DNA of 64,000 bases from Mycolicibacterium iranicum (GCF_001650495.1 NZ_LWCS01000022.1:1-64000), one strand, 5' to 3'; counted from the first letter of the stretch, positions 7,175-17,605 are shown. The notes: generated from the letters alone by a model not told the origin. Program-made: numbers and translations.

Positions 7175-10100
7175 CAGCGCAACCGCAGCCCGCGCGGTGT
7201 CCGGGAAAAGCCCGCCGTCGTCAGCGCCTCAACCACGGGCGAGTCGCGTGCCTCCAGAACCGGAACGCCGTCGACACGTTCCACCAAGAGCGCGGGAACC
7301 CTTCGCCGAGTCACCAATTCGGCCAGTGCGGCAGCCGCGGCGTTCGCCGTCTCCTGGTCGATGCCGAAGCTCAGCAGGGAGCGGCCTCCCCGTTCGACGA
7401 ACCACGCCAGCTCGCCGTCCACGAGCACCACGAGGGCACCCGCTTTGCGACCCGGGCGATGCGCAGTGTCACCGTCGGCTCCGCGGACCGGCCAGGGCAG
7501 CGCCGCCCCGTACGGGTTGGCGGGATCGGTGGCTGCCAGCGCGACCGCGCGCAGGCTCTGCTGCTTGTCGTCGATACTGTCTGCGTGGCTTCGCAGCCTG
7601 TCGACGGTGCTCGCGGTCGCGAACTGCGCACCGCCGAGAGACTCGACGAAATACCCGCGTTGGCACCGTCCGGCATCCTCCATGGTGGTCAGCACCTTGT
7701 ACATCGACGCGAAGCCGCCCACGATGTTCTCGCTGGCCACCGCACCCTTGGTCAGTACGCCGTGACGCGCCAGCAGCTGGTCGGCCTGATAGTGCGCCCG
7801 CACCGTCGAGTCCACCTCGGCGACGGGCAGCGCCGACCATCGTCCCGCCACCGTCGGATCGGAATCGCGGTGAGCGCTCAGGCTCGACGTGCTGAGGCTG
7901 TAGCGGCTCAGCCGCGGTGCCCTTCGGTGCCGGTGCGACGGAGTCGCCGCCCGCCGCGAACCCGGTCCTTTTGTGCCTGCCAGCAGCGCCCTCACCGGGG
8001 CGAACGTGTCGCCGCCGACATGGCCAGCCCAGATCAATTGCCACAGAGCCTCTTTCACTGACTCCGTAGATGCGCCGTCGACTGCGAGTTGGCGGAAGAA
8101 GTATGCACCGCCACCCGACAGCGCTGCCAGAATCTGGTGGTGGACGTCGGTCATCTCCAGCTCACCAGGGGGCGCGAGCGACAGCGGCGCGGTGTCGGAC
8201 GGATGGAAGGACACCCAACCGTCGGCCGCCGACAGAGCGCCCGACCCCGCCCACAGCACTTCGCCCGAGGCCAGCAGTTCGTCGAGCATGCCCGGCTGGT
8301 AATCGCGGACCCGCTGTCCGAAGATCAGCGGCTCGACTGCGGACGCCGGCATCGGCACCCCTGCCAGCTGATCGATGACCGCGGCCAGCCCGTCCACACC
8401 CGATACCGAGTCGGAGCCCAGCATCTGCCACGCGGGAAGGAAGCGGCCGAATGCCGCCGTGCTGACAGGTTCGATCTGTGCCCTGAGGGCCGCCAGTGAA
8501 CGCCGTCGCAGGATGCGCAGCACCTCGGCGTCACACCACTGGTCAACACCACCGGAATCTGTTGGGAGGTCGCTGAACTCACCGCGAACCAGCTTGCGAT
8601 CGGCAGCCAGGCGGCCCAGCACGTCCGCTGCGACTCGCAGCCCGAGCCCGAAACGGGACGCCGCGTCCGCCGTCGTGAACGGGCCTCGCGTCCGCGCATA
8701 GCGAGAGAGAAGTTCGCCGAGCGGATCGACGATCGGCTCAAGGAATGCCATCGGGACGCCGACGGGCACTGCCACGCCGACGCCGTCGCGCAGACGCCCG
8801 ATGTCCTCGACGGCAGCCCACCACGTCTGGCCGGCATACGACACCTGCAGAATGCGCTTGGCGGTCAGCAGACCTTCGAGCCAGCCGCCGATCTCCGGCT
8901 GGACACACCGCTCGGCGACCTCGTCCGCGGTCAAGGGCCCGAGCAGTCGCAACAGGTCGGCGACGCCCTCGGCGTCGCGAACCAGCCGCTCCGGCGTGAG
9001 GTGCTGCAGCTGGCGCGTCGTGGTGGCGATGACGTCGGCGTCGAGAAGCTCGCGCAGCTCGAGGCGTCCGAGCAGTTCTGCCAGCAGGGTGGGGTCCAAA
9101 GCCAGTGCTGCAGCGCGCCGTTCGGCGAGTGGACTGTCGCCTTCGTACATGAAGGCGCCGACGTAGCCGAACAACAGCGATGCGGCGAACGGAGACGGCG
9201 TCTGGGTTTCCACTTCCAGAATGCGGACCCGGCGCTGCGCGATACGACCCATCAGCGCTGTGAGCGTCGGCACGTCGTAGACGTCCTGCAGGCATTCGCG
9301 CACGGCTTCGAGCACGATGGGGAAGTCGGGGTAGTTGCGCGCGACGTCGAGCAACTGCGCGGCGCGCTGGCGTTGATGCCATAGCGGTGACCGCTTGCCG
9401 GGGTGGCGGCGTGGCAGCAGCAGCGCCCGGGCTGCGCACTCGCGGAACCGCGACGCGAACAGTGCCGAGCTGCTGACTTCGGTGGTGACCAGCGGTTCGA
9501 TCTCGTCGGCGTCGAACACGAAGATGTCGGCGCCGGGCGCCACGTCGTCGGTGTCGGGAAGCCGAACGATGATCCCGTCGTCGGACGCCGTCGGCTTCTC
9601 GTCGATGCCGTAGCGCTCGTAGAGCCGCTTGCCGACCGCCAAGGCCAGTGGTCCGTGCACCCGCAATCCGTAGGGGGAGTGCAGAATGACGCGCCAGTCG
9701 CCGAGCTCGTCACGGAAGCGTTCGACGATCAGCGTCGTGTCCGACGGCACTGCCGACGTCGCGGAGCGCTGCTCGTCGATCAGCTGCCATAGGTTGTCGG
9801 TCGCGAAGCCGTCGAATCCGACATCCTTGCAGCGGGATTCGAACTCGGGACGGTCCAGCCGCGCCAACTCTCCGTTGAAGGCGCCGATGGCCGCGCCCAA
9901 TTCGGCGGGACGACCGACTCCGTCACCGCGCCAGAATGGCAGCCGCGCCGGCTCGCCGGGCGCAGGAATCACCAGCACCCGGTCGTGGGTGATCTCGGTG
10001 ATGCGCCAGCTCGTCGCGCCCAGTGAGATGACGTCGCCGGGCCGGGACTCGTAGACCATCTCCTCGTCGAGTTCGCCGACCCGCGACGGCTTCTCGGAGT

Positions 10101-11718
10101 CGGCGCTGGAGGCCAGGTACACCGTGAACAGCCCGCGATCGGGGATCGCCCCACCGGAGGTGACCGCCAGACGTTGCGCGCCGGGTCGCGAGGTCAGCGT
10201 CCCGGTGTCGCGGTCGTAGACGATGCGGGGCCGCAGCTCGGCGAACTGTGTCGACGGATACTTCCCGGACAGCAGGTCCAACGTCGCCTCGAACGCGCTG
10301 CGTGGCAGCGTCGCAAACGGTGCGCTGCGCCGCACGGTGTCAAACCAGGCGTCGGCGCTGATCGGCTCGAGAGCGGCCGCGGCCACGGTGTGCTGGGCCA
10401 GCACATCGAGCGGGTTGGCGGGTACGCGCATCGTCTCGATCTGGCCGGCCAGCATCCGTTGCACGCTGACCGCACAACCGATCAGGTCGGTACGGTGCTT
10501 GGGGAGCAGGACACCTTGGCTGATCTCGCCGACCTGGTGCCCGGCGCGGCCGACGCGCTGCAGGCCGCTCGCGACCGACGGCGGCGTCTCGACCTGAATC
10601 ACCAGATCGACTGAGCCCATGTCGATGCCGAGCTCAAGGCTCGACGTGGCCACGACCGCCTTGAGCCGTCCGCTCTTCAGCGCGTCCTCGACCTCGGCGC
10701 GCGCCTCTTTGCTGACCGAGCCGTGGTGGGCCCGCGCGAGCACCGGCTCGGCACCGTAGGTCTGCCCACTGCCCATGAGGTGGGCCGGTGCCCCACCTGC
10801 CACCCCGGGGTTTTGGGCGCCGAGTTCGATACCGGAGCGCTCGGCATGGATCTCGTTCAGCCGTGCCGTCAGCCGTTCGGCGAGGCGGCGCGAATTGGTG
10901 AACACGATCGACGAATTGTGGGCCTCGACCAGGTCGACGATGCGCTCCTCGACGTCCGGCCAAATCGAGTTGTCTTCGAGGTTCGCCATGTCGGGCACGG
11001 GCACCTGCACCGTCAGGTCGAACGTCTTGGCGGCGGGGGGCGCCACGATGGTCGTCGGCGAGGCGCCGGACAGGAACCGCGCCACCTCTTCGGGCGGGCG
11101 CACCGTCGCCGAGAGACCGATGCGCTGCGCGGGCTTGTCCAGCAACGCGTCGAGCCGTTCCAGTGACACCGCCAGATGGGCGCCCCGCTTGGTGCCCGCG
11201 ACGGCGTGCACCTCGTCGACGATCACGGTTTCGATGTCGGCCAACGTCTCGCGGGCCGCCGAGGTGAGCATCAGGAACAGCGACTCGGGTGTGGTGATCA
11301 GGATGTCGGGCGGTTTGGTGATCAGCTCGCGGCGCTTACTGGCAGTGGTGTCGCCGGAGCGCACGCCGACGCTGATCGCCGGCGGCTCCTCTCCGCGGCG
11401 TTCGGCGATGCGCGAGATGCCGGTCAGCGGGGTGCGGAGGTTGCGTTCGACGTCCACGGCGAGCGCCTTGAGCGGCGAGATGTAAAGAACTCGGGTACCC
11501 CGCTTGACCTGTGGTGCGCGCGCCAGCCCGTCGATCGCCCACAGGAACGCCGCCAGCGTCTTACCGGAGCCGGTCGGCGCGATGACCAGCGTGTTCTCGC
11601 CGTCGGCAATGGCCTTCCACGCCTGAGCCTGGGCTGGGGTCGGTTCGACGAAGGTGCCCGCGAACCACTCGCGCGTCAACGCGCTGAAGCGTGACAGCGA
11701 GTCAGTCGTGGTGGGCAT
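7174..11718 (-). CDS. lhr: Large helicase-related protein Lhr (ATP-dependent DNA helicase)
   Basis: A 1,514-residue superfamily 2 helicase, the same size as mycobacterial Lhr. Motif I APTGSGKT lies near residue 48, motif II VDEVHA, motif III SAT and motif [10 protein letters not shown] follow, then a winged-helix domain and the long C-terminal domain unique to Lhr. It is a 3'-to-5' ssDNA translocase and RNA:DNA helicase linked to DNA repair. It heads an operon with nei2 and is divergent from the LuxR-type regulator gene; GGGAGGG lies just upstream of the ATG. Confidence 0.96.
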   Translation of the reverse strand: MPTTTDSLSRFSALTREWFAGTFVEPTPAQAQAWKAIADGENTLVIAPTGSGKTLAAFLWAIDGLARAPQVKRGTRVLYISPLKALAVDVERNLRTPLTGISRIAERRGEEPPAISVGVRSGDTTASKRRELITKPPDILITTPESLFLMLTSAARETLADIETVIVDEVHAVAGTKRGAHLAVSLERLDALLDKPAQRIGLSATVRPPEEVARFLSGASPTTIVAPPAAKTFDLTVQVPVPDMANLEDNSIWPDVEERIVDLVEAHNSSIVFTNSRRLAERLTARLNEIHAERSGIELGAQNPGVAGGAPAHLMGSGQTYGAEPVLARAHHGSVSKEARAEVEDALKSGRLKAVVATSSLELGIDMGSVDLVIQVETPPSVASGLQRVGRAGHQVGEISQGVLLPKHRTDLIGCAVSVQRMLAGQIETMRVPANPLDVLAQHTVAAAALEPISADAWFDTVRRSAPFATLPRSAFEATLDLLSGKYPSTQFAELRPRIVYDRDTGTLTSRPGAQRLAVTSGGAIPDRGLFTVYLASSADSEKPSRVGELDEEMVYESRPGDVISLGATSWRITEITHDRVLVIPAPGEPARLPFWRGDGVGRPAELGAAIGAFNGELARLDRPEFESRCKDVGFDGFATDNLWQLIDEQRSATSAVPSDTTLIVERFRDELGDWRVILHSPYGLRVHGPLALAVGKRLYERYGIDEKPTASDDGIIVRLPDTDDVAPGADIFVFDADEIEPLVTTEVSSSALFASRFRECAARALLLPRRHPGKRSPLWHQRQRAAQLLDVARNYPDFPIVLEAVRECLQDVYDVPTLTALMGRIAQRRVRILEVETQTPSPFAASLLFGYVGAFMYEGDSPLAERRAAALALDPTLLAELLGRLELRELLDADVIATTTRQLQHLTPERLVRDAEGVADLLRLLGPLTADEVAERCVQPEIGGWLEGLLTAKRILQVSYAGQTWWAAVEDIGRLRDGVGVAVPVGVPMAFLEPIVDPLGELLSRYARTRGPFTTADAASRFGLGLRVAADVLGRLAADRKLVRGEFSDLPTDSGGVDQWCDAEVLRILRRRSLAALRAQIEPVSTAAFGRFLPAWQMLGSDSVSGVDGLAAVIDQLAGVPMPASAVEPLIFGQRVRDYQPGMLDELLASGEVLWAGSGALSAADGWVSFHPSDTAPLSLAPPGELEMTDVHHQILAALSGGGAYFFRQLAVDGASTESVKEALWQLIWAGHVGGDTFAPVRALLAGTKGPGSRRAATPSHRHRRAPRLSRYSLSTSSLSAHRDSDPTVAGRWSALPVAEVDSTVRAHYQADQLLARHGVLTKGAVASENIVGGFASMYKVLTTMEDAGRCQRGYFVESLGGAQFATASTVDRLRSHADSIDDKQQSLRAVALAATDPANPYGAALPWPVRGADGDTAHRPGRKAGALVVLVDGELAWFVERGGRSLLSFGIDQETANAAAAALAELVTRRRVPALLVERVDGVPVLEARDSPVVEALTTAGFSRTPRGLRLR

Positions 11719-11804
11719 GGATCCATGGTGCCCTCCCGCACCGACAAGTCACCCACGGGCAGCCGCTACGAGCGAAAACTATCCATTCAGCGAAGTCACA
11801 GGCC

Positions 11805-11819
11805 TACGATCTCGGTGTG
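11805..11819 (+). promoter_or_regulatory. Extended -10 element giving a probable leaderless GTG start
   Basis: TACGAT at 11805-11810 fits the mycobacterial TANNNT -10 hexamer, and a GTG codon begins exactly 7 nt further on at 11817, where transcription would start. No ribosome-binding site precedes it. This pattern is typical of leaderless mycobacterial genes. Confidence 0.55.
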
Positions 11820-14015
11820 GTGGTGGGGGACTGGCGGCCGCATATTCCGGCTGCCACGATGGGGCGGCCGAGAATCGCCGACCGCGTCGTGCGGCGCCCG
11901 GAACTGACCAGACATCTGCGGTCCGCCGCCGGCGGCGATCTCGTGGTGGTCACCGCGCCGGCCGGGTACGGCAAAACCACCGCGGCCGCCCTGTGGGATG
12001 TCGATGACGACCGATCGTTCGCCTGGGCGCGCATCGATCATCTCGACGACGACCCCGCGCACCTGCTGCTGCATCTGGCGACAGCGGTCGTCGAACTCAC
12101 TCAGACCGACCACGACCTGCTGCGCTATCTGCGTGGGCCGGGACGGCCGCCGGTCACCCACCTGTTGCCGACGGTCGTGCAGGCGCTCGAAGAGTGCGGT
12201 CCCGTCGTGCTCGTCGTCGACGATGTCCACAAGCTGTCGGCTCCCGACGCCATCACCGCGCTGCACCTGCTCATCGATGCCGCGCCGACGACGACCACCA
12301 TCGCCCTTCTCGGCCGGTTCATGCTCCCCCTGGAGATTGCGCGCCGTCGCCTGCAGAAGACCGTGGTCGAAGTCGGCCAGGAGATGCTCAGGTTCTCTCG
12401 CGAGGAGGCGCTGGCCGCCCTGGAGATTGTCAGCGGACCTCGCAACCAGGCAACCGCGACCGCCGTCGTGGACCTCTGCGAGGGGTGGGCGGCCGGAATC
12501 ATCCTGACCGCGATGGCGTTGCGGGACGGTGCGGCACTCGAAGCCCTCAGCGGTCGGAACAACCTGGTCGTCGAGTACGTCGTCGAAGAGGTCCTCGACC
12601 GCCTCGACGCGAACATCGCCACCTTCCTCGTCGAGTCCGCGGTCCTCGACCGCTTCAACGCAGAACAACTCGACGCCGTCTTGGATCGCACTGATTCCGC
12701 GCACATCTTGGAGTCGATGGCCAGCTCGGGCAACCCGTTCCTGATCGCCCTGGACTATCGGCATCGCTGGTATCGCTATCACCACCTGTTCGGAGACGTG
12801 CTGCGGGACAGACTGCGGGCCAGCGACACGGCACGCTTTCGTGAATTGGCAGTGCGGGCAGCAGATCTGCTCGAACGCGAGGGCGATGTCGACGGCGCGC
12901 TGCTGCTGGCTTTGGATGCCGGAAACCGGGCGCGCGCCGCGTCACTGGTTAATCGCGAAGCGGTACGGCTCGGCTTCGATGGACGCGCCGGGGTGCTCGC
13001 GCGCCGGCTGAGCATGCTCGATGCACGCACGTTCGCCGAGCATCCCGATGCCGCGGTGGCCCGGGCGTGGCTCGGGGTCACGACGGCAGACGCCGAACTG
13101 ATCCAGCGTTCCCTGATGCTGGCGCACCGCTGTGACGACGGAAGACCGCTGTCGGACGGTACACCGTCGGTGAAAGTCGCTGTGGCGCTGATCAGCTCGA
13201 TGTTGGGAGCGGGCGGCGTGAACGAGGTGATCCGTCACGCGGATGTGGTGCGTGCTGCAGGTGACAGCCTGGTGAATCCGTGGTGGGGGGCGGCCACCGT
13301 CATGAAGGGTGCGGCGGAGGCCATGCGGGGTCAGGCCAACCGGGCGCGGGTGCTGCTCGAATCCGCCCTCCCGGTCACCGAGGATCTTCCGGGCTTCCAG
13401 GCGGCAGCCCTCGCGCACCTGGCCTTGCTCGATCTGGGCAGCGGGGACGACGAGAGCGCCGTCCAGCGCAGCGACGCTGCGCGCACCCTTGTGGATAAAT
13501 ACGACCTGTGCGATGTGGTTCCGATGGTCGTCGTGTACGCCACGAGTGCGGTCATGGGCGCACGCGTCGGTGATGTGGCGTCGGCCCGCGAGGACGTCGG
13601 TACGACGGAGGTTCTGCTCGACCGACTGGGCCAATTGGCGGCACGCACAGCGTTGATGAGCCACGGACTGCTGGCATGGACGGGCGCCGTCATCGGGGAC
13701 TCCGACCTGGTCGCCAAGCACCTCGCCGCGGCCGAGCGCCTCCGTCATCGCGAACCCGACGCCGTCGCCCTTCTGCAGCGCATCGAACGCGTCAAGTCGT
13801 TGGCGACCGGCGCTGCCCGCCCGCTGACCGCAGCCGAGCTGAGGCTTTTGCCACATTTGGCGACACATCTTTCTCTGCAACGCATTTCGGAGGTCCTCAT
13901 GGTGGGTAGAGAGACTGCCAAGAGTCAGGCGACGTCCATTTACCGCAAGCTGGGAGTCTCGTCGCGTGCCGAGGCGGTCGCCGAGGCGAAAAGGGTCGGT
14001 CTGATCCCGGAGTGA
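11817..14015 (+). CDS. MalT/LuxR-type ATP-dependent transcriptional regulator
   Basis: About 732 residues. An N-terminal STAND-type NTPase has Walker A (APAGYGKTT, about residues 45-53) and Walker B (VVLVVDD), followed by helical repeat-like sequence and a C-terminal LuxR helix-turn-helix (about residues 672-730, LSLQRISEVL then SIYRKLG). Such proteins are signal-dependent activators; the ligand is unknown here. GTG 11817 is preferred over an ATG at 11691, which would lie inside the divergent lhr gene. The gene converges on the DyP peroxidase operon with only 4 bp between stops, and could regulate it; that is inference. Confidence 0.82.
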   Translation: MVVGDWRPHIPAATMGRPRIADRVVRRPELTRHLRSAAGGDLVVVTAPAGYGKTTAAALWDVDDDRSFAWARIDHLDDDPAHLLLHLATAVVELTQTDHDLLRYLRGPGRPPVTHLLPTVVQALEECGPVVLVVDDVHKLSAPDAITALHLLIDAAPTTTTIALLGRFMLPLEIARRRLQKTVVEVGQEMLRFSREEALAALEIVSGPRNQATATAVVDLCEGWAAGIILTAMALRDGAALEALSGRNNLVVEYVVEEVLDRLDANIATFLVESAVLDRFNAEQLDAVLDRTDSAHILESMASSGNPFLIALDYRHRWYRYHHLFGDVLRDRLRASDTARFRELAVRAADLLEREGDVDGALLLALDAGNRARAASLVNREAVRLGFDGRAGVLARRLSMLDARTFAEHPDAAVARAWLGVTTADAELIQRSLMLAHRCDDGRPLSDGTPSVKVAVALISSMLGAGGVNEVIRHADVVRAAGDSLVNPWWGAATVMKGAAEAMRGQANRARVLLESALPVTEDLPGFQAAALAHLALLDLGSGDDESAVQRSDAARTLVDKYDLCDVVPMVVVYATSAVMGARVGDVASAREDVGTTEVLLDRLGQLAARTALMSHGLLAWTGAVIGDSDLVAKHLAAAERLRHREPDAVALLQRIERVKSLATGAARPLTAAELRLLPHLATHLSLQRISEVLMVGRETAKSQATSIYRKLGVSSRAEAVAEAKRVGLIPE

Positions 14016-14019
14016 GCTC

Positions 14020-14415
14020 TCAGGCTCCCTTCGACCAACTCCACGCGGTCATCAGCCACGCGCCGTCCTGGCGTCGCAAGGCGACTGTGAACGTCGATCC
14101 CGTTTGTGTGCGGCTGAGGCCGTTGAGGTCGAAAGTCATCGTCGCCGGCACCACGACGTACGCGGATTCACCGGTGACGTCGACGTGTCGTGGTTCGTCG
14201 AGCGAAATCCGGTAGCCGGAAGCGCCCAGATGCTCGCCTTCGGTCAGCACATCCCGCCACCAATCGCGGGTGGCCGTCGGACCTTGCCACACGTGCGGGG
14301 CCATACCGTCGAGAATCTGCAAGGGGTCGGCACATTCGATGGCCATCGCGTCGACGTCGGCATCGTTGAACGCGTCGACGTAACGCGCAACGGTGTCGAA
14401 AGGGTTCTGTGTCAT
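14020..14415 (-). CDS. NTF2-like (SnoaL-type) protein
   Basis: A 131-residue protein with the NTF2-like cone fold pattern: an N-terminal helix (TVARYVDAFNDADVDAM), central strands and a final beta hairpin containing AWLMTAWSWSKG. Members are small polyketide-cyclase-like enzymes or ligand-binding proteins. It is the last gene of the peroxidase operon; its ATG overlaps the stop of the preceding gene by 4 bp. Substrate unknown. Confidence 0.75.
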   Translation of the reverse strand: MTQNPFDTVARYVDAFNDADVDAMAIECADPLQILDGMAPHVWQGPTATRDWWRDVLTEGEHLGASGYRISLDEPRHVDVTGESAYVVVPATMTFDLNGLSRTQTGSTFTVALRRQDGAWLMTAWSWSKGA

Positions 14416-15425
14416 AGCGCCATCCTTGCCACGTTGCTCCAGAGGTTGCGCAAGCTGTCCGTGCCGCCGAAAAGAGTGGTGAAGTGGGTCGAGTCGATCA
14501 GCACGATGTCGGCTGCGCGTTCCTCGCCGGGCGGCATCCAGATGACCGCGTTGAACTCCGTGTCGCCTGCCGCGGTGAACGGGTGGGGGCGCTTGAGGTC
14601 GACCGGCTGTCGAGCCAGTACCCGCAGATTGGCCCCCTCGGGTGCGGTCAGTTCGTAGTGGGGGAGATGCTGATGAAAGCTCAGGGTCGGCACGTCGACG
14701 AGCAGTCCCAGTTCGTCGAAGTCTCGGAACGTGTTCAGCGGCACAGGATCCCGCGTTCCGTCGACCACGTCGGGTCGCAGCCCCCAGATGTTGTGCACCG
14801 GCACCGACAGTGCGCGCATCAACGAGCGGGTGTAGCGGCTGAAGCGTTGCTTGCGCGGCACGAGCCGGTCGCCGTGGTGCTCGTACTCAAGTTGCCGTTG
14901 CGCGAGGTCGTCGGTGAACCCGACGTCGTGATGCGGCGCAAGCAGAAGGCAATTGCCTTCCTGTCGCAGCCATTCGCGGATCGCCTCGACTTCCTCGCGG
15001 GTGGCTTCGAGTCCGGAGTTGAGGTGATCGAGTCCGAACACCATCAGCGTGTCGGTATCGGCCAGAATCCGCTCGTCGATCGGCTGGTGGTAGCCCGCTT
15101 GGTCGACACGCTGGAACACCGCGACAGGGTGACCGGTGACCTCCTCCACGAGGTTTTGGAACGACAGCGTGGACCGATGGAAGAGCTCGAGCGTTCCGGC
15201 AATGCCCTGCAGGAAGTTATCAGCCTCGAACTCGGCAGTCTCGTAGGCCGGGTAGACCACATTGCGTACCTCGGTCAGGGTGGAGAACCTGTTCGACATC
15301 GACGCCGGATCCCGTTGCGCCTCCCACGGATAACTCCATGTCCAGTAGATGCTGATGCGTCGACGGCCGTTGCGCGGTCGGGCAACGTGCTGCTGGTTGT
15401 AGGTTCGGGCAGCGCGGACGGTCAT
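14412..15425 (-). CDS. Uncharacterised protein, possibly class I glutamine-amidotransferase-like
   Basis: A 337-residue protein that I do not recognise with confidence. A central stretch (DTLMVFGLDHL, EEVEAIREWLRQEGNCLLLAPHHDVG) resembles the flavodoxin/GATase-1-like fold of ThuA or DUF4350-type proteins, in which a helix is followed by a strand ending in a small-residue turn, but no nucleophilic Cys is evident. The C-terminus (DTEFNAVIWMPPG, DIVLIDSTHFTTLFGG) looks globular and soluble; there is no signal peptide. It overlaps the peroxidase gene by 4 bp upstream and the NTF2-like gene by 4 bp downstream, so its function is probably tied to theirs. Confidence 0.7.
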   Translation of the reverse strand: MTVRAARTYNQQHVARPRNGRRRISIYWTWSYPWEAQRDPASMSNRFSTLTEVRNVVYPAYETAEFEADNFLQGIAGTLELFHRSTLSFQNLVEEVTGHPVAVFQRVDQAGYHQPIDERILADTDTLMVFGLDHLNSGLEATREEVEAIREWLRQEGNCLLLAPHHDVGFTDDLAQRQLEYEHHGDRLVPRKQRFSRYTRSLMRALSVPVHNIWGLRPDVVDGTRDPVPLNTFRDFDELGLLVDVPTLSFHQHLPHYELTAPEGANLRVLARQPVDLKRPHPFTAAGDTEFNAVIWMPPGEERAADIVLIDSTHFTTLFGGTDSLRNLWSNVARMAL

Positions 15426-16744
15426 CGGCCTCCCTCCGCGAGATATCGCAGCGCGTTGATGCCGGGCAAGAAGAAGTAGGCACCGCCCCGCAAGGTGGTG
15501 AAAGCGGGAATGCCTTTGTGCACCTTGCGGATAGGTCTTTTCGGCACGGTGAAGTCGAGTGTGCCGTCCTGCGTTCCGCAGATCGGATCGTGTTCATTGC
15601 CGAGTTCGTGAAAGCTCTTGTCGTTGATCCACACATTCTGGGCGAACTCGAACTGCCGCACCAGGCTGGCGCAGATGATGAACGCCGCAATGCCACGGTC
15701 GACGCCGTCCTCCGGCGCGCCATCCGGCAGTGCCGGACCGTAGGTGGCGCCGCGACGGATCATCCGTCGCCGGTTCATGTTGTGGGCGGTGTCGCGCGGA
15801 TTGAGCCGTCGGGCATGGGATCCCAGCGGGCACGCGTAGCCGAAGGGATCCATTTCCTTGTAGTTGAAGTCGTTGTTGCGCATGGGGTCTGCGCCCAGCT
15901 CGGGGTCGTCGGCATCGGGCGCCAGGACCAGGGGAGCGCCGCTACGCCAGCGACCCATGAACTTGGCGGCCAGCAGTTCCTGCTCCTGCGGGCTTTCGGC
16001 GTTGTCGGCCAGATACGCGCGGAAGGCGCCGACATGCTCCTGAAGTCTGCGGTAGGCCATATAACTTCCGTTGCGGGACAACGCTTGTGGCTCGGGAATT
16101 TCCGGGGAGGGACTGAACTCGTCGGGGTAGCCGAGGATGAACTCTCCGGGCTCCAGTGCCGGGCCCGAACCCGGTGTCGGCTCTTCCCCGGAGCCTTTCA
16201 TGACGGGCTGAGAGAGCCGGTCCCGGAACCCGAAATGGTCGTGGGCGTAGTTGAACGGCGGGTTTGCGTTCAGGTCCAGATACGACACGGTGCGCACGCC
16301 GTGGCAGCGGGCGACGAGCTTGTCGTGTTCTCCCACGCACCGCCGGTGTTCTTGGTCATCGCGGGCGAACAGGATGGCTATGGCGTGGATGTCGTCACCG
16401 GCCAGACCGTCCACCCAGTGCTCCGGGGCGTTGGGGCCGTAGTCGCCCAGGATGTCGGCCCGGGCGGCCATCCCTTCGCGGAACTCCTCGGGGAAGGTGG
16501 CCAGCGATTCGTCGGGCACGCCGAGCGCACGGAGCCCGTTCCAGGTGAACGCCAACGTGATCCAGCGTTTCGACGCGTCCATCGTGGCGACGGCGTCCGA
16601 CGCCGACTGCACCCGGTCGAGCAGCTCAGTCAGCCATGCCCGACCGCCGGCGGCGGTGTCGAACGTGAGGAACTCGTACCTGCCGGTCATGGCAGGCGTG
16701 CGGGTCAGCAGGATGTGCTGGATATCGTCGAGTTCAAGTGTCAC
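15422..16744 (-). CDS. DyP-type heme peroxidase
   Basis: A 440-residue member of the larger DyP-type peroxidase class. FGFRDRLSQP (Asp175) corresponds to the GxxDG motif that provides the distal aspartate, and GSHARRLNPRD with RRMIRRGATYG is the heme-side region of the family. Position 176 is Arg where the motif usually has Gly. There is no Tat or Sec signal, and no encapsulin gene is nearby. DyPs oxidise dyes, phenols or porphyrins with hydrogen peroxide. It is the second gene of a tight operon (185-residue protein, DyP, 337-residue protein, NTF2-like). Confidence 0.85.
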   Translation of the reverse strand: MTLELDDIQHILLTRTPAMTGRYEFLTFDTAAGGRAWLTELLDRVQSASDAVATMDASKRWITLAFTWNGLRALGVPDESLATFPEEFREGMAARADILGDYGPNAPEHWVDGLAGDDIHAIAILFARDDQEHRRCVGEHDKLVARCHGVRTVSYLDLNANPPFNYAHDHFGFRDRLSQPVMKGSGEEPTPGSGPALEPGEFILGYPDEFSPSPEIPEPQALSRNGSYMAYRRLQEHVGAFRAYLADNAESPQEQELLAAKFMGRWRSGAPLVLAPDADDPELGADPMRNNDFNYKEMDPFGYACPLGSHARRLNPRDTAHNMNRRRMIRRGATYGPALPDGAPEDGVDRGIAAFIICASLVRQFEFAQNVWINDKSFHELGNEHDPICGTQDGTLDFTVPKRPIRKVHKGIPAFTTLRGGAYFFLPGINALRYLAEGGR

Positions 16745-16756
16745 TGCAGGCGCTTG

Positions 16757-17314
16757 TCACTGCATCTGGTCGAGCATGTCGGAGAACGCCGCCTTGAGCC
16801 GCAACGCCTTCTTGATCTCGTCGGCGGTGACGTAGGGGTACTCGCCGTACTCCAGGAAGCTCGGCACCTGGTGTTCGCGCACGAATGCGATGAAAGCGTC
16901 GGGGTTGGTCTTCCAATCCTCAGGAAATCCCTCCAGATTGGTGAACACCGTGGTGATGCCTGTTGCACTGAACAGACGGACCGCGTCTTCGGTGTACTTG
17001 TCGAAATCGGTGTCGAAGATGCCCTGGTATTGGAAGTGCAGGCCAGACCCCACGTCGAACAGGATCCAGCGCAGATAGTGCAGGCGCAGCGGGGCGAGCA
17101 CGTCGGGACTCGCCGCGATCGCCTCCTCGATCTGCTTGCCGTAGGCGCGCACGGCGTCCTCGCGTCCCTCTTTCACCTTCGCGATGATCGAGAAGCCGTG
17201 ACAGGCGGGAGTGCGAGGGAAGACCGGGCCGTAGCGACCCCGCTCGAGCTCGTGATAGCCCTCCGGTGGAATGGCCATCGCGGCGGGCTGCGCCCATCTC
17301 TCATCCGTCATCAC
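16757..17314 (-). CDS. Uncharacterised DyP-operon protein, 185 residues
   Basis: A 185-residue soluble protein, first gene of the peroxidase operon and 12 bp upstream of the DyP gene. The sequence CHGFSIIAKVKEGREDAVRAYGKQI, followed by HYLRWILFD and FQYQGIFDTDF, suggests repeated ferredoxin-like (dimeric alpha/beta barrel) modules such as those of small heme or EthD-like proteins, a fold shared with DyP halves; this is a reading of the pattern only. No signal peptide. Two ATG codons at 17314 and 17311 are possible starts. A partner role for the peroxidase is likely from position. Confidence 0.72.
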   Translation of the reverse strand: MMTDERWAQPAAMAIPPEGYHELERGRYGPVFPRTPACHGFSIIAKVKEGREDAVRAYGKQIEEAIAASPDVLAPLRLHYLRWILFDVGSGLHFQYQGIFDTDFDKYTEDAVRLFSATGITTVFTNLEGFPEDWKTNPDAFIAFVREHQVPSFLEYGEYPYVTADEIKKALRLKAAFSDMLDQMQ

Positions 17315-17366
17315 AGGCCTCTCGATCGTGTCGATCGAATGCTAAGACGGCCCGCGGAGAAGTGCC

Positions 17367-17581
17367 TCCCCCTAACTGGGGGATGCTCGTCTGGGTCAGC
17401 CACGGCCTGATGCGGGCTGAGGCCTGGGGTCACGCCTGGCGTGACTGCTAGGGACAGCCGAAGTGGCCTGACCCCAGGCGAATTGGACGCTACCCCGTCA
17501 GCGTTCGGGCGTGACGGCTTTGAGCAAACTTCCCCCTTTGTGGGGGATGTCGCGGTGATGGCAGCTGCTTAGCCTCAGGCT
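17367..17581. promoter_or_regulatory. Palindrome cluster in the divergent promoter region
   Basis: The 291-bp region between the peroxidase operon and a secreted-protein gene contains several inverted repeats: TCCCCC-N5-GGGGGA at 17367-17383 and again at 17531-17547; GCCTGGGGTCA (17422-17432) paired with TGACCCCAGGC (17469-17479); GTCACG-N5-CGTGAC at 17429-17445; and AGCCTCAGGCT at 17571-17581. The duplicated TCCCCC site looks like a dimeric regulator operator, one copy for each direction. Confidence 0.6.
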
Positions 17582-17605
17582 GAACCTACGGGCTAGGAGT
17601 CTGCG

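Noticed and set aside
15422..16744. DyP peroxidase as an encapsulin cargo
   Set aside because: No encapsulin gene lies nearby and the C-terminus does not carry the usual cargo-loading peptide; the neighbours are other families.
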